Of a stretch of 64,000 nt of DNA, positions 37,250 through 45,368 are shown piece after piece. The stretch is from JAPPHA01 sp963662815 (GTDB taxonomy: Bacteria > Pseudomonadota > Alphaproteobacteria > Rhodobacterales > Rhodobacteraceae). Made by a program: the position numbers and the translations under genes. The stretch is from assembly GCA_963662815.2 (NCBI GenBank), contig CAXXWA010000040.1, positions 186,001-250,000 on the forward strand, given 5' to 3'. The notes beneath the pieces are model-generated. The model did no database searches, was not told the DNA's origin, and saw only the letters and a program-made list of their open reading frames with translations. Numbering within the stretch: the first letter of the stretch is position 1; every line of letters begins with the position of its first letter.

Positions 37250-37850
37250 GTCTTCCTCCTTGTTGCACGGCACTCCGGCCGCTGAAACTCAAAGCTTGCT
37301 CAGCCCCCGGGATCGATCCCGTGTTGTCATTCGGTTTCTCGGGTGACTGCCCGCGCCTTTTTACGGATGCCGGGGCCATCCTCAAGTCGATTCTGTTGCC
37401 ATTCCGAGAACGCCGCCTTCATTGCAGTCACGGAGTTGCAGCCCTTGCATCCAAACGGCTTCAGTTGGCCTGGATGCGGCAGCGGGCAGCGTTTTCCGGA
37501 GTCCGGAAGCGGCTGGAGGCCTTCCGCTTGCCTTCGGTCATGCGGATGTCGCGCTCGTATCGGCCATTTCCAGACTGTTCCGAAATCGTCTTGAGGCAAT
37601 TGAAAGTGTTGCGGCTTTGCAAACCTCTGTCCGGCGAACGCCGACGCCGACCCAGCAAGCCGTCTTCAGCAGTTTGGCGCGGGCTGCCTGGCACCTCCGT
37701 GTCCGATGCAACACTCCGATTCAATTCGACATTGCCGAATTCAAACCGCTCGGCGAGCCTCACGCCCCGGAACAAGCCCATTGCGTATGTGCAATCGTTT
37801 GCGCCCGGCCCGGAATCGGTGTATTCCCCGGCCATGCGGCCGGCGGATCC
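37250..37850. other. 600-base divergent region between proX and the LacI-type gene
   Basis: No gene recognised. The plus-strand frame that leads into the LacI gene is open for 143 codons before the real start, but the translated sequence has no motif. The GC content here is moderate and jumps sharply at about 37850. The proX promoter should lie at the left end. Confidence 0.5.
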
Positions 37851-38903
37851 ATGAGGAAGGGCGTCACGATCAAGGATGTCGCGCGGGAGGCCGGCGTCCA
37901 CGTCGCGACGGTCTCGCGGGCGCTGTCGCCGAGCCCGCGCGCCCGGCTGTCGGCGGAGGTTGTGGCGAGGGTCCGCGAGGCGGCGGACGCCATGGGATAC
38001 CGGCCGAACCGCATCGCCGCCGGGCTCAGGACCCGCCGCACCATGACCGTGGGCGTGATGATCCCCGACATCGCCAACACCCTGTTCCCGCCGATCGTGC
38101 GCGGCATGGAGAGCGCGCTGGAGCCTGCCGGGTACGCCTCGATCCTGGTCAGCACGGACAACGACCCGGACCGCGAGGCGCGGCTGCTCGACGTGCTGAT
38201 GCAGCGCGGCGTGGACGGCATCGTCGACGCGGCGGCGACCCGCATGGACCCGCACCTGGAGCGGGTCGCGCGGGAGGTGCCCGTGGTCACCGCGAACCGC
38301 GCGGCGGAGGGCTCCGGCATCCCCTCGGTGGTCAGCGACGACGCGGGCGGGATCCGGATGATGCTGCGGAGGCTCCGCGACGCCGGGCACCGGGCCGTCG
38401 GCCACGTCGCGGGGCCGGACCGCCTGTCGACCGGCGTCCGGCGGCGGCGGGCGTTCGAGGCCGCGGCGCGGCGCCTCGGCCTCGCGGCGGCGGTGGTCGC
38501 GGCCCGGCGCTACGACGAGGACGAGGGCCGCCGCTGCGCCCTGACGGCGCTGGAGGGCTTCCCGGAGGCGACCGCCCTGCTCTGCGCCAACGACCGCCTG
38601 GCGATCGGCGCCGTCGGCGCGCTCGCCGCGCTGGGGCTGCGGTGCCCCGAGGACGTCTCCGTGACCGGGTTCAACGACATTCCCTTTCTCGACCTGATCC
38701 CGCCCGGGCTCACCACCGTGCGGATCCTGAAGTCCGAGGTCGGGCGCGCCGCGGCGGAGATCCTGCTGAAGCGCATGGCCGAGCCCGGCGCGCGGGTGCC
38801 CGCGACGACGGTGATGCCGGTGTCGATCGTCGAGCGGGGCAGCATCGCGCCGCCGGGACCCGGCCGCGCGACGCGCACAGCAGGCCGGCCGCGGCCGGGC
38901 TGA
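37851..38903 (+). CDS. LacI-family transcriptional regulator
   Basis: 350 residues from the ATG at 37851. N-terminal LacI helix-turn-helix and hinge: VTIKDVAREAGVHVATVSRA then MGYRPNRIAAGLRTRRT (1-62). The periplasmic-binding-like sensor domain follows from TVGVMIPDIANTLFPPIV, with LLCANDRLAIGAVGAL and SVTGFNDIPFLDLIPPGLTT as the standard C-terminal landmarks. It should repress a catabolic operon until a sugar-like or other ligand binds. It lies 1 base before an amidohydrolase gene. Its GC content is strikingly higher (about 75% by eye) than the window, suggesting a different origin. Confidence 0.93.
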   Translation: MRKGVTIKDVAREAGVHVATVSRALSPSPRARLSAEVVARVREAADAMGYRPNRIAAGLRTRRTMTVGVMIPDIANTLFPPIVRGMESALEPAGYASILVSTDNDPDREARLLDVLMQRGVDGIVDAAATRMDPHLERVAREVPVVTANRAAEGSGIPSVVSDDAGGIRMMLRRLRDAGHRAVGHVAGPDRLSTGVRRRRAFEAAARRLGLAAAVVAARRYDEDEGRRCALTALEGFPEATALLCANDRLAIGAVGALAALGLRCPEDVSVTGFNDIPFLDLIPPGLTTVRILKSEVGRAAAEILLKRMAEPGARVPATTVMPVSIVERGSIAPPGPGRATRTAGRPRPG

Positions 38904-38904
38904 C

Positions 38905-39870
38905 GTGGCGATGCGGCCGGACTCCCGCGAGATCGTCGCCGTCGAGGAGCACTTCGTGCACGCGGCGCTCGCGCGGCACCTCGCCGCCGCGCCGCGCCGG
39001 CACTCGCCCCTCGGCGACCGGCTCCGCGACTTCGCCGGCATCAGGATCGAGGAGATGGACGAGGCCGGAATCGACATGCAGGTCCTCTCGCACCAGTCCC
39101 CTGGCAGCCAGCGGCTCGCGGACGAGGTCGCGGTTGCGGCCTGCCGTTCCGTTAACGATGCGCTCGCGGCCGTCATTGCCGAATCGCCCGACCGCTTCCA
39201 GGGCTTTGCGATGATTCCCACGATGCTGCCCCTCGCAGCGGCGGACGAACTCCAGCGAGCGGTCGAGGAACTCGGGCTCAGGGGCGCGATGATCCACGGA
39301 ATGAGTCGCGGCGAAATGATCGACGGCAAGGCGTACTGGCCGATCTTCGCCCGCGCCGAAAGGCTGGACGTTCCGGTCTACCTGCACCCTGCCCTGCCCG
39401 ACAGGGACGTCACGACCCGCTACTACGCGCCGTACGACGAGTCCCACCCTATGTTCGCGCGCGCCGCGTGGGGCTTCGGAGTGGAGGCCGGAACCCAGGC
39501 CGTCCGGCTGGTCCTCTCGGGCGTTCTCGACCGGCACCCGGACCTCAAGATCGTTCTCGGTCACATGGGCGAAGCCCTGCCGTTCTGGCTGCCGCGAATC
39601 GACGAGAGTCTCCGCCGGCCGGGCGGATCGCGGGTCGACTTCCGGGCCGCCTTCCTCCGGAACTTCTGGATCACTACCAGCGGGTTCTTCGCGGACGATG
39701 CCCTCCTGCTCTGTCTCGGGTCGCTCGGGCCCGAACGCATCTTGTTCGCGGTCGACTGGCCCTACGCGGACAACAGGCACGGCGTCGACTGGATGCATGC
39801 GGCACCGGTGGATGACGCGGTCCGGAATGCGATATTCTCGGGCAACGCGAAGCGTCTTCTGAGGCTTTGA
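38905..39870 (+). CDS. Amidohydrolase family protein (ACMSD-like TIM barrel)
   Basis: 321 residues from a GTG at 38905; an ATG at 38911 is an alternative. Metal-dependent barrel of the amidohydrolase-2 type: VAVEEHFVHAAL replaces the usual HxH with EEHF, as in ACMSD-like decarboxylases; then VPVYLHPALPDRDVTTRYYA, KIVLGHMGEALPFWL and ILFAVDWPYADN for the remaining histidines and the aspartate. Members hydrolyse lactones or amides or decarboxylate aromatic acids (gamma-resorcylate, ACMS). Coupled to the LacI gene. The first ~200 bases share its very high GC, then composition falls. Confidence 0.88.
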   Translation: MAMRPDSREIVAVEEHFVHAALARHLAAAPRRHSPLGDRLRDFAGIRIEEMDEAGIDMQVLSHQSPGSQRLADEVAVAACRSVNDALAAVIAESPDRFQGFAMIPTMLPLAAADELQRAVEELGLRGAMIHGMSRGEMIDGKAYWPIFARAERLDVPVYLHPALPDRDVTTRYYAPYDESHPMFARAAWGFGVEAGTQAVRLVLSGVLDRHPDLKIVLGHMGEALPFWLPRIDESLRRPGGSRVDFRAAFLRNFWITTSGFFADDALLLCLGSLGPERILFAVDWPYADNRHGVDWMHAAPVDDAVRNAIFSGNAKRLLRL

Positions 39871-40042
39871 TCCGGATGCGCAGTCTCCCCGCGCCTTTTC
39901 GCAGGTTCAGGGCAGTGCGCAGCCGCGCTCCGGAAACCCGGCGGCGAGGCGTCCCGACGGTGTCGACCGACATCAGGACTGCTCCCGCATGCAGTCGCCC
40001 GGCATTCCCCGACCGGTGCCGAGCCCTGGCCGGCGCATCACA

Positions 40043-41008
40043 TCATGCCTCGACCGCGTTCGTCACGTGACGTGCAGGCTTTCCCTGCAAGAGCACGCGG
40101 GCGACATTTTCCCAGGCCTCTGCGAACAGGCTTGCCCATGACTGCTGGGTAACTCCAGCAATGTGCGGCGTCAGGATCAGGCGTTGCAGGGCGGTCTCGC
40201 TGACAGTCAGAAGCGGGTTGTCGGCCGCGGGCGGCTCGGCCGAATAAACGTCAACCACCGCACCGCCGATCCCGCCGGCCTCCAGAGCGTCCGCCAGCGC
40301 CGCCTCGTCCACGATCCCGCCTCGCGCGGCATTCACGAGAATTGCGCCCGGCTTCATCAAGCCGATCTCTGCGGCACCGATCATCCCCCGGGTTCCGTCC
40401 TGCAGCGGCACGTGCAGAGTGACAATGTCCGCTGTGGCAAGCAGCTCGCGGAACTCGACGCTGTCCTCGCTTTCGACCGCCGGATCGCAGAAAATCACCT
40501 TTGCGCCCAGCGCCGCGCACTGCTTCTCCGTCGCCCGGCCAATGACCCCGTATCCCACCACTCCGACCGTGAGTCCGGCGAACTGGTTGAGGCCGCGCCG
40601 GATCATCCGTTCACGGATGGTCATGTAGTCTCCCGCACGAATTGCCGCCGTGCTGCCGGGCAGGAATCGCAGGAGGGACGAAACGGTGGCCACCACATAT
40701 TCCGCCACCGCCAGTGCCGAACGTCCTGGAATGCCCGCGACCGCAATCCCCTGCCCTGCCAGCGCTGCGCCGTCCACGCGGTCCATGCCGGCCCCTGTGA
40801 CCTGAACGAGGCGTATCGCCGACCCGGCGAACAATCCGGTCTCAAGCGCCGGCCCGACCGCCGGAATCACCAGGGCTTCGGCAGATCGCAACGCCTCGGC
40901 AAGTTCCCTGCTCTGCGGTTCCAGGGCGCGGACGTTGAGCGCCTCGGGCAGGGTCACTCCGGCGTTGGCAAAGTCCTCGAGCGGACGCAGGCAAATTACG
41001 TCAGACAT
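40043..41008 (-). CDS. D-2-hydroxyacid dehydrogenase (NAD-binding)
   Basis: 321 residues. Rossmann motif LTVGVVGYGVIGRATEKQCA (about 143-162), then AARGGIVDEAALADAL with the catalytic arginine, and LTPHIAGVTQQSW with the catalytic histidine. SerA/glyoxylate-reductase family, usually reducing 2-keto acids or oxidising D-2-hydroxy acids. It is the last gene of the ten-gene operon; its start overlaps the cupin stop by 8 bases. It may process the acid product of the imported compound. Substrate not predictable. Confidence 0.9.
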   Translation of the reverse strand: MSDVICLRPLEDFANAGVTLPEALNVRALEPQSRELAEALRSAEALVIPAVGPALETGLFAGSAIRLVQVTGAGMDRVDGAALAGQGIAVAGIPGRSALAVAEYVVATVSSLLRFLPGSTAAIRAGDYMTIRERMIRRGLNQFAGLTVGVVGYGVIGRATEKQCAALGAKVIFCDPAVESEDSVEFRELLATADIVTLHVPLQDGTRGMIGAAEIGLMKPGAILVNAARGGIVDEAALADALEAGGIGGAVVDVYSAEPPAADNPLLTVSETALQRLILTPHIAGVTQQSWASLFAEAWENVARVLLQGKPARHVTNAVEA

Positions 41009-41378
41009 TGTCCCAGCTTTCGAACTCCCGCGTTCCGGGACGAATGTCGGCGACCGGAAATGCGCAAAGGAGCGCCAGCATCACTTCGCCCGTGTTCACC
41101 GTCATGTGCAGTTCGCCCGAGGGTACAAGCGCAGTGTCGCCGGGCGAAAGCGGATGATCTCCGCCATCGGTCCTGAGCACCCCCGTGCCTTCCAGGACAT
41201 GAATGACCTCCTCGAACCCGTCGTGTACATGCGGACCTCTCGCGGCCTTCCCGGGCGCGATCTCGACGAGCCGAACTGTCGAGGAGGATGCGCCGGTGGC
41301 AGACGAAACCACCTCGGTCGCAATCCGCCCTGGCAGGTCCAGCGCCTTCCCCTCGCCCCGCCGCACGGTCCTGGCCAT
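41001..41378 (-). CDS. Cupin-domain protein
   Basis: 125 residues from the ATG at 41378. Single cupin barrel with the metal motif GPHVHDGFEEVIHVLEGTG (H-x-H...E) and the second motif PLSPGDTALVPSGELHMTVN with the last histidine. Small cupins of this type are isomerases, dioxygenases or binding proteins. Overlaps the creatininase gene (ATGA) and the dehydrogenase. Role in the operon unknown; metal binding is likely. Confidence 0.85.
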   Translation of the reverse strand: MARTVRRGEGKALDLPGRIATEVVSSATGASSSTVRLVEIAPGKAARGPHVHDGFEEVIHVLEGTGVLRTDGGDHPLSPGDTALVPSGELHMTVNTGEVMLALLCAFPVADIRPGTREFESWDNV

Positions 41379-42148
41379 CAGTCCGTTGCGCTCCCGAGCT
41401 GCGCAAGCAGTTCGGTCGCCTCCTTCGCGACATGGCTGGCGATGGTATCCATCATCCGGCATCCTCTCTCCTCGGTCGCCGGAGACGGATCGCCGTACCA
41501 GCCCGAGGGCGCAATCTGGCGAATGTCGGTCAGTACGGGCTGAAAAGTTCGGGTGCGGCGAAGCTTGTCCATGCGGCGTCCCTGTCCAGGTTCCGAGCCG
41601 CCGGTGACTCGGTCGAGGTGGACAAGGTCGGGCCGGGCGGCGAGGACGGCAAGCGTCTCGATCTCGCCAGCGTGAGTCAGGCCGTTGCAGGCGTCTCCGC
41701 AGAGTTCCTCCGCCACGTAGCAGGCCTGCACTGTGGCGACGCGCATGCCAACCCGTCGATGGAGTTCCTCCGCGGCGATGGCCAGGGAGGGAATGTTGCC
41801 TTCATGCCAGTTGACGATCATCAGATCCCTGGCGCCGTGGCTCGCGGTGCTCTCGCAAATCTCGACGACGACCCGCTGGTAGGTCGCGGGCGTGAAAGTC
41901 ACTGTCGCCTCGTAGGGCATGTGCATCGGCGTCACGCCAACGGGCGGCGCAGGAAGGACGAGCCCGTCCATGAGTTCCGCAACGAGCTCGCAGATCCGGG
42001 TTGCGGCCAGAATGTCGGTGCCGGCGGGAAGGTGCGCCGAGTGCTGCTCGACCGAACCGCAGGGAAAGAGAACGAGCGGGTTCCGCTTGAGTTGCGCCTT
42101 GATCTCCGGCTGGGTCAGGTCTGCGAAAATGCGGGTCGGAAGAATCAT
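41378..42148 (-). CDS. Creatininase-family amidohydrolase
   Basis: 256 residues. Family signature FPCGSVEQHSAHLPAGTD (about 29-46; metal ligands Glu and His), then GVTPMHMPYEATVTFTPAT, MIVNWHEGNIPSLAIAAEEL and LTHAGEIETLAVLA with the remaining metal ligands. Members open cyclic amides (creatinine), deformylate or deaminate (ArfB), or cleave a peptide (MftE). It is embedded among hydrolase and oxidoreductase genes behind a peptide-type ABC transporter, so the imported molecule may be a cyclic or linear amide; this is inference. Confidence 0.9.
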   Translation of the reverse strand: MILPTRIFADLTQPEIKAQLKRNPLVLFPCGSVEQHSAHLPAGTDILAATRICELVAELMDGLVLPAPPVGVTPMHMPYEATVTFTPATYQRVVVEICESTASHGARDLMIVNWHEGNIPSLAIAAEELHRRVGMRVATVQACYVAEELCGDACNGLTHAGEIETLAVLAARPDLVHLDRVTGGSEPGQGRRMDKLRRTRTFQPVLTDIRQIAPSGWYGDPSPATEERGCRMMDTIASHVAKEATELLAQLGSATD

Positions 42149-43203
42149 GTCCGGTTCGCCTTGGCGGCAGCCACGACTTCCGAAAGCTTCACTGCAGAAC
42201 CGTTCCGTGCGATGGAGGCAAGCGCCGCATAGACGCAGGCGACGGCCTCGTTGCCGTTGGCCGCCGACAGGACCGAGGTCCGACCCGTACGGCAGCTCTC
42301 GGCGAACATGTCGAGCTCTGCGGCGAACATGTTCGTGGCAGGCTCATCCAGCACCTCGCGCTTGCCGAACCCGTCCCTGCCGCGCTGGATGTAGAGGGTG
42401 GACGACTCCCGGATCGCTTCGGGCGTGTCCCAGGTACCGAAGTCGATCTCGTAATGCATGAGGCCCCTGGAACCGAAAACGCGAACGGAGAAAACGCCCG
42501 GCGAGGTCCAGCAGGTGCCGACATAGGCGATGGCGCCGTCCGCAAGGTGCAGCAGCGTCATGGACTGGTCGTCGACCTCTGCGCCAACGGGGCTGAGCCT
42601 GGAGGCGATCGAGGATGCTTCGACGATCTCTGCGCCGAGGTAGTTCACCACGTCGAACATGTGAATGGCGAGCTGGGAAAGCGGCCCGCCGGGTGCGCGG
42701 TCGCGGTACCAGCGCCAAGTGTCGGGAGTGAGTTCCAGCGCGCGTTCGTTCGAGAAGTTCACCTCGATGAAGCCGACCTTGCCAAGCTCGCCGGCATCGA
42801 TGCGCCGCTTGATTTCCTGCACCCCGCCCAGGAGGCGGGCGGAATGACCCACCGTGACGGTGATGCCGTAACGGTCCTGCAGCGCATCGATGGCAAGGCC
42901 GTCCTCGAGATTATGGGCGATCGGCTTTTCGGTGTAGACGTGCCTGCCCGCCTTCGCGACCTGCAAGGCGACAGGGTAGTGCTGTTCGTTCGGGACGGTC
43001 AGTATCATCCCGTCAATGTCGTCGCGGACGAGTATGTCGTCCAGGGCTCCGACGGAAGGAATGCCCGTGTCGGCCTCGAACCTCGTGCGGTTCTCTTCGG
43101 AACGGCTGTAACCTGCGACGATTTCAATCTTGTCAGAGAGATTCGATGCGCGAGCGAGCACTCTTGCCCATCTGCCAAGCCCGACGATTCCGACCCGGAC
43201 CAT
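42145..43203 (-). CDS. Gfo/Idh/MocA-family oxidoreductase
   Basis: 352 residues. N-terminal NAD(P) fold with VRVGIVGLGRWARVLARASN, IEIVAGYSRSEENR and DGMILTVPNEQHYPVALQVA, then YTEKPIAHNLEDGLAI (the conserved E-K-P) and VTVGHSARLLGGVQEIKRRI. The C-terminal domain includes GPLSQLAIHMFDVVNYLGAE with a catalytic histidine. Such enzymes oxidise or reduce sugar and inositol-like carbons. Overlaps the creatininase start by 4 bases. Suggests a polyol- or sugar-like part in the substrate. Confidence 0.9.
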   Translation of the reverse strand: MVRVGIVGLGRWARVLARASNLSDKIEIVAGYSRSEENRTRFEADTGIPSVGALDDILVRDDIDGMILTVPNEQHYPVALQVAKAGRHVYTEKPIAHNLEDGLAIDALQDRYGITVTVGHSARLLGGVQEIKRRIDAGELGKVGFIEVNFSNERALELTPDTWRWYRDRAPGGPLSQLAIHMFDVVNYLGAEIVEASSIASRLSPVGAEVDDQSMTLLHLADGAIAYVGTCWTSPGVFSVRVFGSRGLMHYEIDFGTWDTPEAIRESSTLYIQRGRDGFGKREVLDEPATNMFAAELDMFAESCRTGRTSVLSAANGNEAVACVYAALASIARNGSAVKLSEVVAAAKANRT

Positions 43204-43206
43204 TGC

Positions 43207-44109
43207 TTACCCCATTCGCCGCTTCAGCCAGCCAACGACATGGTCGATGGCGCCAACCTGCACGTCGTCAAGTTCGTATTCTCCGCCTTCGCCCCGAACC
43301 GGAAAGACATAGCCGTGGAGCTCGTGATCGTGGGAGACCCACTCGACATCCTTCCCGGCCTCCTCCATGAGCTCGAAGGCGGTTCTGAAGACGCCCTGCA
43401 GGTGATCGCCGTCCCGGCCCATGACAAGAAAGGGCGTCCTGATCGTCGAAATCCGCATAGAGGCCACTTCCATGTCGATTCGGCGGCGCACCTTCTCGAC
43501 CTCTGCCATCTGCATTTGCTCGATGTTGCGCATTCCTGTGTCCGCGTTGACAAACGCCGTGTCATCGGGGCGAAGCGCGAGAAACTCGTGCGCCGCAGGT
43601 TCGCTGGCGACGGCCGCCGCGAGCCCGTGGTATTCGGACGCGATCTTCAGCGCCATCTCCCCGCCATGGCTCAAGCCAATGACGCCGATCCTGTTCTCGT
43701 CGACCCAGGCGAGCGTCCGCAGATATTCCGCGATCGCGATTTCATCTTCATATTCCAAGGGCGAACGGTTGAACATTTCCCGTCCCTGCCGCCTGTCGCG
43801 AACCATCTTGCCGCCGTTGTTGTAGCCAAGCTCGACTTCGGTCCTGTAGCGCAACCAGGCGCAGGCCATGCCCGCATCCGTGAGCCTGTCCATGGTGTAG
43901 GCGCGGTTTCGAACGGCGTCGCGGATCCAGCGCATGCCCTCGCCCCCGTTGCCTGCAGCCATCAGCACCATCGGAAAGGGACCGTCGCCTTGGGGCTTTC
44001 GCACGCCGATAGGGGCATAGAGTCCGTCCCAGACCTCGACATACATAAGATGCACGGACTCGCCGTTCACCTCTTCGGTCAAGTGGATGTGTTCAGGATC
44101 CGTCGTCAC
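43207..44109 (-). CDS. Alpha/beta hydrolase
   Basis: 300 residues from a GTG at 44109 that overlaps the preceding ATPase stop (GTGA). Nucleophile elbow IGVIGLSHGGEMALKIAS (Ser near 165), oxyanion region VLMAAGNGGEGMRW, and acid/histidine in VMGRDGDHLQGVF and SHDHELHGYVF. Resembles dienelactone-hydrolase or acyl-ester hydrolases of the dipeptidyl-peptidase-like group. No signal peptide, so it is cytoplasmic and acts after uptake. Substrate unknown. Confidence 0.85.
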   Translation of the reverse strand: MTTDPEHIHLTEEVNGESVHLMYVEVWDGLYAPIGVRKPQGDGPFPMVLMAAGNGGEGMRWIRDAVRNRAYTMDRLTDAGMACAWLRYRTEVELGYNNGGKMVRDRRQGREMFNRSPLEYEDEIAIAEYLRTLAWVDENRIGVIGLSHGGEMALKIASEYHGLAAAVASEPAAHEFLALRPDDTAFVNADTGMRNIEQMQMAEVEKVRRRIDMEVASMRISTIRTPFLVMGRDGDHLQGVFRTAFELMEEAGKDVEWVSHDHELHGYVFPVRGEGGEYELDDVQVGAIDHVVGWLKRRMG

Positions 44110-45368
44110 GTGTTCTTCCAAGTTGCAACCGCCTCGGGCGCGAGCACGCATGCCGCAATGCGGCCGCCTTCACGTGCGGTCAGCTCAACCTCGCCGACTT
44201 CCTCGAACTCGATCTCGACCACGGCGCCGTCAAGGTCGAGCCGACGCATCGCCGCACGCATGGCCTCGGGAACCTGCTCGGAGCGAACGGCCATCGAGAG
44301 CAGCCTTGCCGCTTCTTCATTGTCGAAGGCGAGCTTCGCGGAAAATTCCGTCTTTCGTTCAACGCCGACCAGATGCTCGAACATACCCGACGCGTCATCA
44401 AGCCAGCGGACGACGTCATCGACCTCCCATCCGCAGGAAGGAGTCGCCAATTCGCACCGTGTATGGAAACGGCACCCCTGAGGCGGTCGCGCGGGATCGG
44501 GCACGGCGCCCTCGAGTCCCCGGAATTCGACACCGGCATCAGATTCCTGATCGGGCTTTGCCGCCATCAGTTCCCTGGTGTAGGGATGATGAGGCGACTC
44601 GAAGATTGCCTGCGTCTCGCCCGCCTCGGCAACCTTGCCGAGATACATGACGACGAGATGGTCCGCCATGTGACGAACCACTGAAAGGTCATGCGTGACA
44701 AAGAGATAGGCAAGGTTCCTATCCTTCTGCAGGTCGTTCAGAAGGTTCAGTATCTGCGCCTGCACGGAGACGTCGAGGGCGCTTGTCGGTTCATCCAGCA
44801 CGATGATTTCGGGATTCAGAGCCAGCGCCCGCGCAATCGAGATGCGCTGGCGCTGCCCGCCCGAGAACTGGTGCGGGTAGCGATAAAGATGCTGGCGACC
44901 GAGTCCGACCTGTTCGAGAAGCTCCACCACGCGTTCGACCAGGTCGGCAGCGGAGGCTTCGCCGTAGACCCTGAGCGGCCGCCCGACCAGGTCGATCACG
45001 AGATGACGAGGGTTGAGCGAGGCGAAGCTGTCCTGAAAGACCATCTGGCAGTTGCGGCGGAAGGCTCGCGCGGCCCTGCCCTCGAGCTTGTCGATTCGGC
45101 GCATATTTCCTTCGAGGTTGTAGTGAACAGCGCCATCGGTCGGGTCGGCAAGGGCGGCGATCACGCGGCCAAGCGTCGTCTTGCCGCAGCCAGACTCGCC
45201 GACCAGGCCAACGGTTTGCCCACGCCGGATGTCGAAGGACACGCCATCGACAGCCCGCACGTGGCCGACGATCCGCTGCAGTGCGCCTTCGCGGATCGGA
45301 TAGTGCTTCCTGACTTCGCGAATCGAGAGGACGAGATCGTCAGCCTGCGGTTGAACTGCAGCCTTCAT
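44106..45368 (-). CDS. Oligopeptide-type ABC transporter ATPase (DppF/OppF-like)
   Basis: 420 residues. Walker A GLVGESGCGKTTLGRVIA, Q-loop MVFQDSFASLNPRHLVIDLV, signature FSGGQRQRISIARALALNPE, Walker B IIVLDEPTSALDVSVQAQIL and H-loop VTHDLSVV. A zinc-like or [4Fe-4S]-type CxnC region near 320 (PPQGCRFHTRCELATPSCGW) is typical of Dpp ATPases. An extra C-terminal ~95 residues (NEEAARLLSMAVRSEQVPEA on) are unusual. Pairs with the DppD-like ATPase whose gene it overlaps. Confidence 0.92.
   Translation of the reverse strand: MKAAVQPQADDLVLSIREVRKHYPIREGALQRIVGHVRAVDGVSFDIRRGQTVGLVGESGCGKTTLGRVIAALADPTDGAVHYNLEGNMRRIDKLEGRAARAFRRNCQMVFQDSFASLNPRHLVIDLVGRPLRVYGEASAADLVERVVELLEQVGLGRQHLYRYPHQFSGGQRQRISIARALALNPEIIVLDEPTSALDVSVQAQILNLLNDLQKDRNLAYLFVTHDLSVVRHMADHLVVMYLGKVAEAGETQAIFESPHHPYTRELMAAKPDQESDAGVEFRGLEGAVPDPARPPQGCRFHTRCELATPSCGWEVDDVVRWLDDASGMFEHLVGVERKTEFSAKLAFDNEEAARLLSMAVRSEQVPEAMRAAMRRLDLDGAVVEIEFEEVGEVELTAREGGRIAACVLAPEAVATWKNT

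Noticed and set aside
37461..39329. 622-codon minus-strand frame in the high-GC patch
   Set aside because: Low-complexity Arg/Pro/Ala sequence opposite the LacI and amidohydrolase genes; stops are rare here only because of high GC.
42454..44481. 675-codon open frame on the plus strand
   Set aside because: Antisense to the Gfo/Idh, hydrolase and ATPase genes, crossing several real gene boundaries.
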